A stretch of 44,262 nt of DNA, taken from assembly GCF_016583825.1 (NCBI RefSeq), contig NZ_NRRV01000045.1, forward strand, positions 1-44,262, written 5' to 3'. Position 1 is the stretch's first letter. The number at the start of each line of letters is the position of its first letter. The translations under genes and the position numbers were made by a program. Below, piece by piece: positions 7,445-16,643 of this stretch. Below the pieces are notes generated by a model, which had not been told where the DNA came from, did not search any database, and saw only the letters and a list, made by a program, of their open reading frames with translations. Source of the stretch: Thiohalocapsa halophila (GTDB lineage: Bacteria > Pseudomonadota > Gammaproteobacteria > Chromatiales > Chromatiaceae).

Positions 7445-8041
7445 CTAAGACGGGGTAGGGGGCGCAGACATCCGCCGCACCTCCCCATCCGTCAACTGAT
7501 AGCGTTCGCCGCTCGCCGGGCACTGCGCCTCTCCATCGCCCCTCAGCGGCAGCGCCAGGCGCTCGCCGTGGGCGCTCATCCAGCCGATCTGCCGCGCCGG
7601 CACGCCCACGACCAGCGCATAGTCCGGCACGTCGCGCGTGACCACCGCACCGGCACCGACGAACGCATAAACGCCGATGGTCACCCCGCAGACGACGGTA
7701 CAGTTCGCCCCCAGCGTCGCGCCGCGCCGCACCCGCGTCTGCCGGTACTCATCGCGCCGCGGCACCGCCGCGCGCGGATTGATCACGTTGGTGAACACCA
7801 TGCTCGGGCCGCAGAACACCTCTTCCTCGAGCGTCACCCCGTCGTAGATCGACACATTGTTCTGCACCTTGACCTTGCGCCCGATCACCACCCGGTCGCC
7901 GACGAACACGTTCTGCCCGAACGAGCACCCCGCGCCGATGCGCGCCCCGGCGCAGACGTGCACCCAGTGCCAGATCCGAGTGCCGTCGCCGATCTGCGCG
8001 CCCTCGTCGATGATCGCCGTGGGATGCGCGCTGAAGCCCAT
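7445..8041 (-). CDS. WbpD-like UDP-sugar N-acetyltransferase (left-handed beta helix)
   Basis: A 198-residue protein starting MGFSAHPTAIIDEGAQIGDG. Hexapeptide repeats run through residues 8-130 (ARIGAGCSFGQNVFVGDRVV and similar), followed by GAVVTRDVPDYALVVGVPAR, the usual ending of LbH acyltransferases. It resembles WbpD, which acetylates the 3-amino group of UDP-2-acetamido-3-amino-glucuronate during synthesis of UDP-diacetamido uronic acids for O-antigen or capsule. The ATG at 8041 sits 14 bases downstream of the WbpB-like dehydrogenase stop, so the two form an operon. The intermediate aminotransferase (WbpE) and WbpA are not in the window. The exact substrate is inferred. Confidence 0.8.
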   Translation of the reverse strand: MGFSAHPTAIIDEGAQIGDGTRIWHWVHVCAGARIGAGCSFGQNVFVGDRVVIGRKVKVQNNVSIYDGVTLEEEVFCGPSMVFTNVINPRAAVPRRDEYRQTRVRRGATLGANCTVVCGVTIGVYAFVGAGAVVTRDVPDYALVVGVPARQIGWMSAHGERLALPLRGDGEAQCPASGERYQLTDGEVRRMSAPPTPS

Positions 8042-8055
8042 GAGCCCGCCTCTGG

Positions 8056-9006
8056 TCAGTCCAGCAGCCGGCAGAACGGATGCGCCGCCTGCGCGCTCGG
8101 CCGCGGCGCCGCGGTGCGGATGGTGTGCACCATCTCCACCGCCGGGCGCGCCGCCTCCAGCCCGTGGCCGCGAGCGGTGAGGATCTCGCGGTAGCTCTCG
8201 GTGTGCAGATCGGCAAAGCCGGCCGAGAACTCCACCGCCTCGCCGTCGACCCGAATGTCGCGGAAGGTGCGCTGGCCCGCCGCGCGCTGCGCCGCCGGCA
8301 GGTGCGCTGCGCTCACCGACAGGAACCAGCGCACCCGCGCGCGTGCCAGGTCCAACGCACCGGCGGCACAGTCCGGCCGATGATGATGGACCCGGCTCTC
8401 CCGCACGGGCCCGAACAGCCACTGCAGCATGTCGAAGAAGTGCACGCCGATGTTCGTCGCAATGCCGCCGGACTTCTCCGGGTTGCCCTTCCAGCTGCGC
8501 GCATACCAGTTGCCGCGTGCGGTGATGTAGGTCAGCTCGACATCGAAGACCCGGTCCGTCCGCGCCGCCGCAATCTGCTGGCGCAAGGCCGTGATCGCCG
8601 GATGCAGACGCAACTGCAGGATGTTGAGCACCCGCCGCCCGCTCTCGGCCTCGATCTCCTGCAGGCCGTCGATGTTCCAGGGGTTTAGCACCAGCGGCTT
8701 TTCGCAGATGGCGTGCGCCTGGCTGCGCAGCGCGAAGCGGATGTGCGCGTCGTGCAGATAATTCGGCGAGCAGATGCTCACGTAGTCGACGCCGCGCCCC
8801 TGACGGCGCAACTTGTCGACATGCCGGTCGAAGCGCTCGAACTCCGTGAAGAAGTCGGCCTCGGGAAACCAGCTGTCGATTACCCCGACGCTGTCGCTGG
8901 GGTCCAGCGCCGCGACCAGGGTTCCCCCGGTCTCGCGGATCGCCTTCATGTGCCGCGGTGCGACGAACCCGGCGGCGCCGATCAGGGCATAAGACGGTTC
9001 AGACAT
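8056..9006 (-). CDS. WbpB-like Gfo/Idh/MocA UDP-GlcNAc-uronate dehydrogenase
   Basis: A 316-residue protein. The N-terminal Rossmann segment YALIGAAGFVAPRHMKAIRE, the EKP motif in HAICEKPLVLNPWNIDGLQE (residues about 97-112), and the GGIATNIGVHFFDMLQWLFG substrate loop are characteristic of the WbpB/WlbA group of Gfo/Idh/MocA enzymes. WbpB oxidises UDP-N-acetylglucosaminuronate at C3, using NAD, ahead of transamination and WbpD acetylation. Cytoplasmic. It is the first gene of a two-gene minus-strand operon with the acetyltransferase; ATG 9006 is the natural start. Confidence 0.82.
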   Translation of the reverse strand: MSEPSYALIGAAGFVAPRHMKAIRETGGTLVAALDPSDSVGVIDSWFPEADFFTEFERFDRHVDKLRRQGRGVDYVSICSPNYLHDAHIRFALRSQAHAICEKPLVLNPWNIDGLQEIEAESGRRVLNILQLRLHPAITALRQQIAAARTDRVFDVELTYITARGNWYARSWKGNPEKSGGIATNIGVHFFDMLQWLFGPVRESRVHHHRPDCAAGALDLARARVRWFLSVSAAHLPAAQRAAGQRTFRDIRVDGEAVEFSAGFADLHTESYREILTARGHGLEAARPAVEMVHTIRTAAPRPSAQAAHPFCRLLD

Positions 9007-9320
9007 CGGTTAAAGCTGGAGTGAGACTGGCAACGGCAGTGCTTCAACGCGCCCGCCTAGCGTGAGCGAATACGGCCGCGTATAGAGCACCAGAGCGTAG
9101 CACGGCGACAAGCGCAGCCGCTGCCTTGCTCAGCGTCGCCGGAGGATTGTGCTGCCCAAGCGGCCGTGCAGCCGCGCAAATCGCGAACACTGTCACACTG
9201 CGCACCGCCAACCGCCCGACACAAGACCCGCGGCGCCAAGGCGCGTTAGACTCCCACCAACAGCGCCGCCTCTCATGCAGCGCCCAGGGTGCGACCCACC
9301 GCCCAGCAAGACCATCCCGA
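9007..9320. other. Divergent intergenic region
   Basis: No gene or REP seen. It separates the wbpB/wbpD operon (leftward) from the deacetylase-flippase-sulfotransferase run (rightward), so it should hold promoters for both. I cannot pick out a convincing -35/-10 pair. Confidence 0.4.
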
Positions 9321-10139
9321 ATGGCTCACCCGCTCCACGCCTACCTCGCCCTGCTGGACGACCTACGCGCCGCCGGCTTCCGCTGCCATCCGATCCGCGA
9401 CTACTTCGCCGCAGATGGGGCAGGGCAGACCACGGCCCAGGCAGCCGCTGACCCCGACACACCCTGCGTCTACCTCCGCCACGACGTGGACCGCCTGCCC
9501 GCCCGCGCCGTCACCATGGCCGAGGCCGAAGCCGCCCGCGGCATCCGCAGCAGCTACTACTTCCGCTGCGACGCCCGCATGCGCTTCCCGGCAACCGCCA
9601 TGCGCCGCATCGCGGACTTGGGTCACGAGACCGGCTTCCACTACGAAAGCCTGTCCCGCACGCGCGGCGACCGGGCCGCAGCCATCGAGCGCTTCGTGGA
9701 AGAGCTCGCCGCCTGCCGCGCCATCCTGCCCGTGACCACCGTATCCCCGCATGGCGCACCCTTGGCGGCGAGCTCCAATATGGATTTCACTGCCAGCATC
9801 GATCCCGCCAACCTAGACTTACTGGGCGATGCCACGGACATGGACTACACCGACATGCTCTACGTCACCGACACCGGTGGTACGTTCGGCAGCCCGCACA
9901 ACCTGCGCGACCGACCCAGAGGCCGGTGTTTGACGCAACCGGTGCCGCCGGCACAGCTCGCAGGCTGGATTGCAGAGCAGGTGATCACTCGGATAACGCT
10001 AAGCTGCCATCCAGAGCGATGGCCAGCGGGTGGCGCCGGGCTCGCGACGGCCGTTGTGAAGGATGGCCTTGCGAACATAGCCAAAGTCCTAGCCGCTCGC
10101 ACGCGATCTTGCTTTCTGCAGAACTTGTCACCGACCTGA
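9321..10139 (+). CDS. Polysaccharide deacetylase-like protein (NodB-type fold)
   Basis: A 272-residue protein from ATG 9321 (MAHPLHAYLALLDDLRAAGF). YLRHDVDRLPARAVTMAEAE carries the metal-binding HDVD pair of carbohydrate esterase family 4-like proteins, and GHETGFHYESLS, then VSPHGAPLA, resemble the later active-site loops. Such proteins in surface-polysaccharide clusters are thought to deacetylate sugar residues or serve as catalytically weak relatives. No signal peptide is visible, so a cytoplasmic location is likely. The stop at 10137-10139 overlaps the probable start region of the flippase, indicating cotranscription. Codons upstream of 9321 are open but lack conserved features. Confidence 0.7.
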   Translation: MAHPLHAYLALLDDLRAAGFRCHPIRDYFAADGAGQTTAQAAADPDTPCVYLRHDVDRLPARAVTMAEAEAARGIRSSYYFRCDARMRFPATAMRRIADLGHETGFHYESLSRTRGDRAAAIERFVEELAACRAILPVTTVSPHGAPLAASSNMDFTASIDPANLDLLGDATDMDYTDMLYVTDTGGTFGSPHNLRDRPRGRCLTQPVPPAQLAGWIAEQVITRITLSCHPERWPAGGAGLATAVVKDGLANIAKVLAARTRSCFLQNLSPT

Positions 10140-11290
10140 AAGGCGTGTTTGGGCAATTATCCCTTGTCGCAATCGCGAAACTTGGGAGCAACGTATTGCA
10201 AGCGGCCACTTTCCTGCTGCTCGCAGCTTCTATGGCGCCCGCGATATTCGGTCAGTTCGCGTTATACTTTACGATTGCGGCCACAGTATCGCTTGTTGGT
10301 CGCTTCGGCCTGAACTACGGCGTCGCGATATGGCGCTCACAAGGTGACTCCCGCGCCGCGGACTGCTCGACATGGCTTGCCCTGTTCGCTACAGGAGCCG
10401 CCGCGCCCTTGTTGATCGTCCTGCCTCACGGCCCAATTCTTGCTCTACTCGCTATCGCGACGACAGGATTCACGATCAGTCAGTATGACCTCCTGGGGCG
10501 GCGCGATTACGCAGCCTATGCGAAATCTGCGCTTCTGAAAGGCGGCCTGATGCTGGCACTGGCTCCGCTTGGCTATAGTCTTGGCGGAGTCTCTGCAGCG
10601 TTGCTTGCAACCGCTGCTGCTAACTTGGCTGCCGGCTGGTCGGCCTACCGCGCCGGCGTCACTCTCGAAACCCTCCAATCCGCGAAGTCGCTCGTCTCCG
10701 ATCGAGGCTCAGTGATTCTCCAGAACTTCCTGGTGGACGTCGCGACCAATCTCTCAAGGCGGTTCGACAAACTATTGGTCGGCATCGCGTTCGGCACGGA
10801 AGTTCTCGGGTACTTCCAGTTCGGTATGCATATCCTTTTCGCGCTCGAACTTGTGCCCATAGTAATGCAACAGGTTACCTTGGTCGAAAAGACCTTCATC
10901 AGGGTCACGTCCATTCGCTGGACCTTGATCCTTTTCGCAGCCGGGCTCGTATTCTCGCTCGCAGCGCTCGCAGCCCTCTCGACTGCCATACCTATCTATT
11001 TCCCAGCTTACGCATCCGAAATTCTGTCAATACAGGTTCTAATCTTTGCGGTACCCTTCCTGATGCTGTCCGCGGTCTACAATTCCGCCCTACAGCGTGC
11101 CGCATCGAAGCGCGTGGGATGGGTGTCGCTCTATCGCAGCCTAGTTCTCATGTTTCTGCTCCTCGTCCTCGGCACGCTTTTCGACGTCACCGGTCTTGCA
11201 GCAGCGGTCCTGATTGCCGCTGCGATACAATGCGGAGCCTTGGCCGCACTCCACGCCAAGGAATTCAATGCCGCGACCCCTGCGCTATGA
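10109..11290 (+). CDS. Wzx-like polysaccharide flippase (multi-pass membrane protein)
   Basis: About 393 residues with 10-12 hydrophobic helices (for example AATFLLLAASMAPAIFGQFA, ALLATAAANLAAGWSAYRAG, LYRSLVLMFLLLVLGTLFDV). The overall pattern and position among glycan genes fit a MATE/Wzx-type exporter that flips lipid-linked oligosaccharide across the inner membrane. The start is uncertain: there is no ATG near the first helix; TTG 10109 and GTG 10145 are candidates, both close to or overlapping the deacetylase stop. The stop TGA overlaps the ATG of the sulfotransferase (ATGA at 11287-11290), so the three genes are translationally coupled. Confidence 0.72.
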   Translation: MLSAELVTDLKGVFGQLSLVAIAKLGSNVLQAATFLLLAASMAPAIFGQFALYFTIAATVSLVGRFGLNYGVAIWRSQGDSRAADCSTWLALFATGAAAPLLIVLPHGPILALLAIATTGFTISQYDLLGRRDYAAYAKSALLKGGLMLALAPLGYSLGGVSAALLATAAANLAAGWSAYRAGVTLETLQSAKSLVSDRGSVILQNFLVDVATNLSRRFDKLLVGIAFGTEVLGYFQFGMHILFALELVPIVMQQVTLVEKTFIRVTSIRWTLILFAAGLVFSLAALAALSTAIPIYFPAYASEILSIQVLIFAVPFLMLSAVYNSALQRAASKRVGWVSLYRSLVLMFLLLVLGTLFDVTGLAAAVLIAAAIQCGALAALHAKEFNAATPAL

Positions 11291-12189
11291 AAAACCGCAC
11301 CCACGACACCTATCGGATCTGTCGTGCACGCTGGCCCGACCTCTTTGTAATCGGAGCACCCCGCAGCGGAACGACGTTCTTTTATCATCTCTTCAAGAGC
11401 TTGCCGGAGTTCTTCGTCTGCCCCCTGAAAGAGCCGAACTACTTTGCGACTTCAATTAACAGGCGCGCCAAGCTCAACAAGCCCATTCAGTCCCAGCGTA
11501 AATATCTAGCACTTTTTCTCAATGCGCGTCCCGACCAAATACTCTGCGAGACAAGTCCCACCTACTTATGGGACCCCCAGGCTGCTGCCAACATTGCCAA
11601 GGTGAACCCAGACGCCAAGCTGGTTGCCATTCTACGAGACCCTGTCCACCGTGCCTTTTCTCACTATCTGATGGGCCTTGGCGCCGGATATGTGAGTGGA
11701 GACTTCGTTTCGGCCCTGGAGTGGGCATTGCGAAGGCCGAATGATTACACTGGACGCATAGCGCAAGCAGGCTTCTACGCGCTGCAGTTAGAGCGCTACT
11801 GGGCCGCGTTCCCGAAGTCGCAGATAAAGATACTGATTCATGAGGACTTCATAAAGGATGAGGAAACAGCGGTTTCCGAAGTGTGCCAGTTCGCGGGTAT
11901 GACCGGTCGCCTGCCCCGTTCCTGGCCTCGTGTCACCAATACGTTCGATCTGCCCGTAAGCGCTGTAAGTCGAATGCTCATCCGGAATCCGGTATTGCGT
12001 TGGCTGACGCGGGAACTGGTGCCGCTCTCGTGGTCGGGACCGCTTCGACGAATGCTGGGCCGTCCTGCGGTAAAGCCAGTTATGACACGGGAGGAATGGA
12101 CTTTCGCAGAAAAGATTTACCGAGATGAAGTCGTTCGTCTTGAGGGCCTGCTCGAACGAAAGCTACCTTGGCTTCGCTGGGAGGAATAA
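11287..12189 (+). CDS. Sulfotransferase (PAPS-dependent)
   Basis: A 300-residue protein. FVIGAPRSGTTFFYHLFKSL at about residues 20-39 is the 5'-phosphosulfate binding loop, and LVAILRDPVHRAFSHYLMG at about 113-131 is the 3'-phosphate binding site with the conserved Arg and Ser. Closest in style to heparan-type or Stf0-like bacterial sulfotransferases that move sulfate from PAPS to sugars. It is coupled by a four-base overlap to the flippase, so it probably modifies the polysaccharide made by this cluster. It ends head-on to a second sulfotransferase gene. Confidence 0.82.
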   Translation: MKNRTHDTYRICRARWPDLFVIGAPRSGTTFFYHLFKSLPEFFVCPLKEPNYFATSINRRAKLNKPIQSQRKYLALFLNARPDQILCETSPTYLWDPQAAANIAKVNPDAKLVAILRDPVHRAFSHYLMGLGAGYVSGDFVSALEWALRRPNDYTGRIAQAGFYALQLERYWAAFPKSQIKILIHEDFIKDEETAVSEVCQFAGMTGRLPRSWPRVTNTFDLPVSAVSRMLIRNPVLRWLTRELVPLSWSGPLRRMLGRPAVKPVMTREEWTFAEKIYRDEVVRLEGLLERKLPWLRWEE

Positions 12190-12213
12190 GATGTCATTCA
12201 TGCATTCGGTCTG

Positions 12214-12984
12214 TCAATACACTTCGTACCCAAGCCTGAGCATGAGACTCCCGCAATGACGGTAAATCAATTGACGTCGCCGGTCGTTCCATTCGATGTG
12301 AGATGCACTGACTGTTCGGTTCGGTTTGTCTCCTGGCGCAATGTTGATCGGATAAGAAACGACAGGCAGCCGAAGCCAATCGAAAAGATTAGTGATGGCC
12401 TGACCGCCCATATCTCGATCGAATATATCCTCAAATCGTAAGATGCGGGAGCGTCGATGATCGGATAGGCCGTTAAGAATGATTTCGTTCCGTGTACTCC
12501 AGACTTTGGCATAGTAGCGGATGCGCTGGTTCTCGTTTTGCATTAGTCCGAGAAGTTGCTCGTGAAAGCTGATGGGTGCCCAGGCTGGAATGAGTTGGTT
12601 TGCGATCCGGCTTGCCAGCCGCTGGCGCTCCCAGCGCAGGTGGGAGTTGCAGAAAGCTTGGGGATGCCGCACAACCATCACAAAATATGCGCCCGGGAAC
12701 CGGCGACGGAGTAGAGCAACCGATCCCGCATAGTACGGGTTGCATTCGATCCAGCGATCTTGGGCGGTACTGATACGCGGGATCAATAGGCGATCTGCCC
12801 AAGCATTCGGCAAAGCCCGGGGCAAGACACCGAGGGCGACCAGGTTGTTCAGAATATTGAGCGGGCGGGTAAAGGTCGTCGTATGGTGTGAGGCGACGGC
12901 GCGACCATACTTTGCGAAGACTTCCGCCAGAAATCGAGTACCTGTGCGCCCAGTTGAAACCAAGAAGACCGGCTCGGCAGTCAC
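12214..12984 (-). CDS. Sulfotransferase-family protein
   Basis: About 256 residues from GTG 12984, whose GTGA overlaps the methyltransferase stop. PVFLVSTGRTGTRFLAEVFA is the PAPS 5'-binding loop, and FVMVVRHPQAFCNSHLRWER contains the expected 3'-phosphate Arg and Ser. The longer ORF from 13134 would add 50 residues that overlap the upstream gene and do not look conserved. Function is inferred as sulfation of a surface glycan or small molecule. Sequence similarity to the convergent neighbour at 11287 is limited to these motifs. Confidence 0.75.
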   Translation of the reverse strand: MTAEPVFLVSTGRTGTRFLAEVFAKYGRAVASHHTTTFTRPLNILNNLVALGVLPRALPNAWADRLLIPRISTAQDRWIECNPYYAGSVALLRRRFPGAYFVMVVRHPQAFCNSHLRWERQRLASRIANQLIPAWAPISFHEQLLGLMQNENQRIRYYAKVWSTRNEIILNGLSDHRRSRILRFEDIFDRDMGGQAITNLFDWLRLPVVSYPINIAPGDKPNRTVSASHIEWNDRRRQLIYRHCGSLMLRLGYEVY

Positions 12985-13511
12985 TGTCGGGACTGGAAAA
13001 CGAACAAACGGTTCATACCGAACATGAAGCTGTGTGAACTGACAAGCCGGAGCCCAGTCTCGTCGCACATTGTAAGGATGTCGGAGCGGGAATAGCTTCC
13101 GACTTTTGCCCACGGCTCGCGAACCTTGTGCCAAACCGCAGCCAAGGCTGGCCGAGTCTGGGTAACGAGCAGCTTACCTTTCGGCCGGAGCACACGAGCA
13201 CATTCAGCCAGGACACGCTCCGGTTGCGAGAAATAGTTGAGAGATGCGATGACTGTAACAGTAGCGAAGTAATCGCTCGGAAAAGTAAGTGAATCCAGGT
13301 GTTCGACGATAATTGCGCCGGCGCCGTAGTCGACGACGTCGACCCCCGTAGCGTCAGCGAAGTACTCGGCTAGACGGTTGTCGCCGCAAGCGACGTCCAG
13401 AACCGGTGGCTCGACACGTCTTCGGACGTAGTCTACGCGCCAGGATGCAAGGAAGCGACCCAAGCGGTCCTGGGAGCTCTTGGGGTGCAGGGCGCTGCTG
13501 TGGTGATTCAT
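12981..13511 (-). CDS. Class I SAM-dependent methyltransferase
   Basis: A 176-residue protein. PVLDVACGDNRLAEYFADAT is SAM motif I (DVACGDNR), HLDSLTFPSDYFATVTVIAS contains motif II, and RVLAECARVLRPKGKLLVTQ is the post-motif segment of type 11 methyltransferases. The acceptor cannot be told from sequence. It sits between GT2 and a sulfotransferase with a 15-base gap and a four-base overlap, so a role in decorating the same glycan is likely. It is slightly short for the family at its N-terminus. Confidence 0.8.
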   Translation of the reverse strand: MNHHSSALHPKSSQDRLGRFLASWRVDYVRRRVEPPVLDVACGDNRLAEYFADATGVDVVDYGAGAIIVEHLDSLTFPSDYFATVTVIASLNYFSQPERVLAECARVLRPKGKLLVTQTRPALAAVWHKVREPWAKVGSYSRSDILTMCDETGLRLVSSHSFMFGMNRLFVFQSRQ

Positions 13512-13526
13512 GTCGATGGACTCTCC

Positions 13527-14477
13527 TCACCGCAGGTGCCGGTTGTTCTCCATGTCCATCCACATGGCGAACAGCAGGAGTTGAAGTCCGGTAATGAACA
13601 GAAACATAGCAAACAGGGCTGACGTCGCGACGACAGGGCCGTCAACCACGCGCTTGAGGAAAAGATAGATCCCGAACAGCAGGCCTGGCGTGAACAGCAT
13701 GAGCCCAATGGTGTAGAAGAAGAGCAGCGGGTGGAAGTCCCTGATCACGTACTTCTGCAACATCCGATACCAGAACAACCGATGCAGCAGCAGTGACAGG
13801 CGTGGAATCATGCGCAGCGGCCGTATGCCAGACTGCTCGCCGATGCCGTAGATCGGTCGGATGGGCACGTCCTGAACCCGGAAACCGTGGATGTTGAGGC
13901 GAACCAGCAGGTCGTTGGGCTGGCCGTAGCGCTTGTACATTTTGTCCCAGTCGATGGTCTCAAGTGCTCTCAGGCTGATGGCCGTGTACCCGCTCTGCGA
14001 GTCCGCGACGTGCCAGTAGCCGGACGCGATCTTGGTCAGCAAGGACAGCATCGCGTTGCCGAGGTAGCGCACGCGCGGAATCATCTCCCACGCCTCTCCG
14101 CTGAAAAGCCGGTTGCCCTTGGTGTAGTCGCACTCTCCCCGGGCAACCGGGCCGACGATTGCGGGGAGCTCCGCCGGGTCCATCTGCGCATCGCCCGCCA
14201 TCACCACGGTCACATCGAACCGTTCTGCCAGCGCCGCCTTGTACCCAGTTGCGATCGCGCCACCGACGCCCTGGTTTTCCTCGTGGCGGATCAGCACTAC
14301 CCGCTCTCGCGCCCTATCGACACATTCCTGGACCACTGTGGCCGTATTGTCGGTGCTTTGATCGTCCACGACAAAGATGCGGTCCACAGTCTCCGGCATC
14401 GTTTCGATAACCTTGCGGATCAGCACCTGCTCGTTATGACAGGGGACGACGACAGCGAGGCTTCGATCAAGAAACAC
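13527..14477 (-). CDS. Family 2 glycosyltransferase (polyprenyl-phosphate type)
   Basis: A 316-residue protein. LAVVVPCHNEQVLIRKVIET and IFVVDDQSTDNTATVVQECV form the nucleotide-sugar binding half; VTVVMAGDAQMDPAELPAIV carries the metal-binding DxD-like element; SGYTAISLRALETIDWDKMY follows as in DPM1/GtrB-like enzymes. Two or three hydrophobic helices close the protein (LLFFYTIGLMLFTPGLLFGI; FAMFLFITGLQLLLFAMWMD). Such enzymes charge undecaprenyl phosphate with a sugar on the cytoplasmic face. The start is GTG 14477; no strong Shine-Dalgarno site is visible. Confidence 0.82.
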   Translation of the reverse strand: MFLDRSLAVVVPCHNEQVLIRKVIETMPETVDRIFVVDDQSTDNTATVVQECVDRARERVVLIRHEENQGVGGAIATGYKAALAERFDVTVVMAGDAQMDPAELPAIVGPVARGECDYTKGNRLFSGEAWEMIPRVRYLGNAMLSLLTKIASGYWHVADSQSGYTAISLRALETIDWDKMYKRYGQPNDLLVRLNIHGFRVQDVPIRPIYGIGEQSGIRPLRMIPRLSLLLHRLFWYRMLQKYVIRDFHPLLFFYTIGLMLFTPGLLFGIYLFLKRVVDGPVVATSALFAMFLFITGLQLLLFAMWMDMENNRHLR

Positions 14478-14544
14478 AGCTGTATCGGTGCAACTTCAGG
14501 CGGAGCATCCGCAAGTCAGATCGCCGCGGAATCAAAGGGCTTCA

Positions 14545-16539
14545 TTAACCCTGGTCCACTGCCGGGGGGTTCTCATCCCGCGGAGCCGCGGCTCTAGCCT
14601 TTAGAGTGAGGCGGACCACGATGTCGGCGGCGTACAGGCGTGTTTCCTTTCCCCTTGTCACTTCCTTGATAAACGCGACCGCGTCGTCATAAGTACTATG
14701 ATAGGATGCGACCTCCGCCGCCGCTGTCACCGTGGCCTGTATCCAGCCGGGCGAGGTCGTCGTGGCGTGCTGGATCGACTGCCGCATCGCGGCGCGCGCG
14801 GTATCGAAGTCGCCCGACTCCGCGGCTAGGAGGCTGTACAGGTTCAGAGCGCCTATAATAGTAACCTTATTGTGTACTCTATCATTTTGGGCCAGGTGTG
14901 CCACAAGGCTCAATAGGTCATTGGATGTCACCGCCGGGCAGCGTCCAACACCAACCTCCTTCCATAATCTTCGTAGTAGCTCGACGTCTGCTGGGCGAAC
15001 CACCGCAGCGTCGATCTTGGCATGGACCTTTTCGAGGAGACTTAGCGGCGGCTCCTGCTGATTGCAACGAACATGAAGCTCGACCAGTAAAGGCCAGACG
15101 ACGGTCGGTGCGCGTTCCTGCAACGCCGACATCAAGGGGCGGGCGGCGTCGAATCTGCCAAGGGACAGAGCCCTGGTGAGTAGAAGGTTCGTGGCACGTG
15201 GCGATTCCGGATGCCGGCTGTACTCGTGGGCCGCAAGTCGATCAATGTCGCCCCAGGTGTAAGCGCGCGACGCGGTGTTGAGAGTCAGCAGCAGGACAAG
15301 GGCGGCCGAGAATACGATGATGAGGCGTCTCCGGGGCGCGTGCGCCGATAATCGTGAAACAACAGCAACCGCCGCCAGTACCGGCCCGAAGAGCGCCAGG
15401 TAATTGCGGTGCTCGAATACCAGTTCCAGCGGCAGAATTGTAGATTCCATCGCATGCCAAATGAAGAACCACAGAATGCCGAGCCCTACCAGCGGACAGC
15501 GCCGACGCAGCGCAAGCGCCCCCAGCAGTAGCGACGAGATCCCGAGCGCCCGCAGCATGGTGGCTGCGTCCAGATCCCGCTGCACCGGAAATCCGTCGTG
15601 GAATAGGGCCATTTGGCCGGGAATGGGGACGAAGATCAACTTGATATACAGCCATAGCGCGTGGATCTCCGACAGCAGGCGGTCGTGCATGGCGAAATCC
15701 CGGCCCAAGTATCCAGCGAAGAGGGTTTCGTGCCTTAGGGCGATGTACACGCACGCCAATAGACATGGCAAAGCTAGGAACAGCGCGATCAAGACCGAGT
15801 GTACCCGCCGGGGCAATGCCGCAGTCGCTGCGGAGCGAAAGATGAGCCACTCCACAGCCAACAGGGTCGGGGCCAGAAGCGCCGTGTTCTCCTTGGTGAG
15901 CAGGCCCAAAGGCCACAAGACGAGGAATCCCAGCAGCATGAGCCCGATGCCCAAGGCGGGCCTAGTCGCTAGCGCGAGTCTGCCCTTCAAGTAGCAGATT
16001 GCCGTCAATAGGCTGAAGAAAGCGGATAGGATCACGAAGCGCTGGACCACATAGGCCACGGTGCTGACTAGGAGCGGGTGCAAGAGCCAAAGGGAGCCGA
16101 CGAGAAGCGCCGGCCACCAGTCTGCCGCCTCCGGGGACGCACTCATTGCTGGAGATAATTGCTTTGACGCCGGCTGCGACCGGGCGGCGCGGAACAGCAG
16201 GGCGGCGAGCCAAGAAATCAGCAGCCCATTGGCCATATGCAGCAGAACGTTCTCCCGCTTGTAGGGCGCCGGGTGCTCACCGGAAACGAATTTGGTCAGG
16301 AGCAGACTCGCACGTCCCACGCTCCGGGAGAAGCCGTTGAACCTGCCCGAGAGCAGGGGATGCTTGAGCTGGTCCCATTCGAGACGCTCGACGCCGAGGT
16401 AGTTGAGGTTCGGACCGTCATCGAGCAGGAAGGGGCCGTCCAGGCTGGGCGTGTAGGCCAGCCAGGCCGCGCCAAGAATGCCAAGTAGGAAGAACGCGAG
16501 CGTGAGGTTGCTGACCCACCTTGTGCGCGACGTAGACAC
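14545..16539 (-). CDS. Large GT-C-like membrane protein with C-terminal helical repeats, beside pilA
   Basis: About 664 residues from GTG 16539; a TTG at 16620 would add 27. After the first membrane helix comes PSLDGPFLLDDGPNLNYLGV, an acidic pair in the first periplasmic loop typical of GT-C glycosyltransferases (TMTC/PglL-like). About 10 further helices follow, then a soluble C-terminal part from about residue 430 with TPR-like helical pairs (RLWKEVGVGRC..., AHLAQNDRVHNK). It lies directly behind the major pilin gene, the usual place for pilin glycosyltransferases, so transfer of a lipid-linked glycan to pilin is a reasonable guess. The donor would be made by the neighbouring GT2 and flippase genes. 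Specific family not confirmed. Confidence 0.65.
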   Translation of the reverse strand: MSTSRTRWVSNLTLAFFLLGILGAAWLAYTPSLDGPFLLDDGPNLNYLGVERLEWDQLKHPLLSGRFNGFSRSVGRASLLLTKFVSGEHPAPYKRENVLLHMANGLLISWLAALLFRAARSQPASKQLSPAMSASPEAADWWPALLVGSLWLLHPLLVSTVAYVVQRFVILSAFFSLLTAICYLKGRLALATRPALGIGLMLLGFLVLWPLGLLTKENTALLAPTLLAVEWLIFRSAATAALPRRVHSVLIALFLALPCLLACVYIALRHETLFAGYLGRDFAMHDRLLSEIHALWLYIKLIFVPIPGQMALFHDGFPVQRDLDAATMLRALGISSLLLGALALRRRCPLVGLGILWFFIWHAMESTILPLELVFEHRNYLALFGPVLAAVAVVSRLSAHAPRRRLIIVFSAALVLLLTLNTASRAYTWGDIDRLAAHEYSRHPESPRATNLLLTRALSLGRFDAARPLMSALQERAPTVVWPLLVELHVRCNQQEPPLSLLEKVHAKIDAAVVRPADVELLRRLWKEVGVGRCPAVTSNDLLSLVAHLAQNDRVHNKVTIIGALNLYSLLAAESGDFDTARAAMRQSIQHATTTSPGWIQATVTAAAEVASYHSTYDDAVAFIKEVTRGKETRLYAADIVVRLTLKARAAAPRDENPPAVDQG

Positions 16540-16643
16540 GTGATGCGACCGATTTCGTACTAATTCGAGGCGGTGTGACGCGAGTACGCCGGCAGTCTTT
16601 CGATGGAAAGGTGCCGGCAACGCCCCACGAATGAGCGTAAGGC

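Noticed and set aside
6400..7458. Long overlapping ORFs in all frames (up to 352 codons) with repeated GRSHSNPRAPWERHPCRDD-like units
   Set aside because: They are translations of the tandem REP array. The unit length of 92-93 bases and the lack of stops in GC-rich palindromes produce open frames; no start signal or conserved protein was recognised.
9126..9320. Longer start for the deacetylase-like protein
   Set aside because: The additional 65 residues are low-complexity and lack a conserved pattern; ATG 9321 gives the expected N-terminus.
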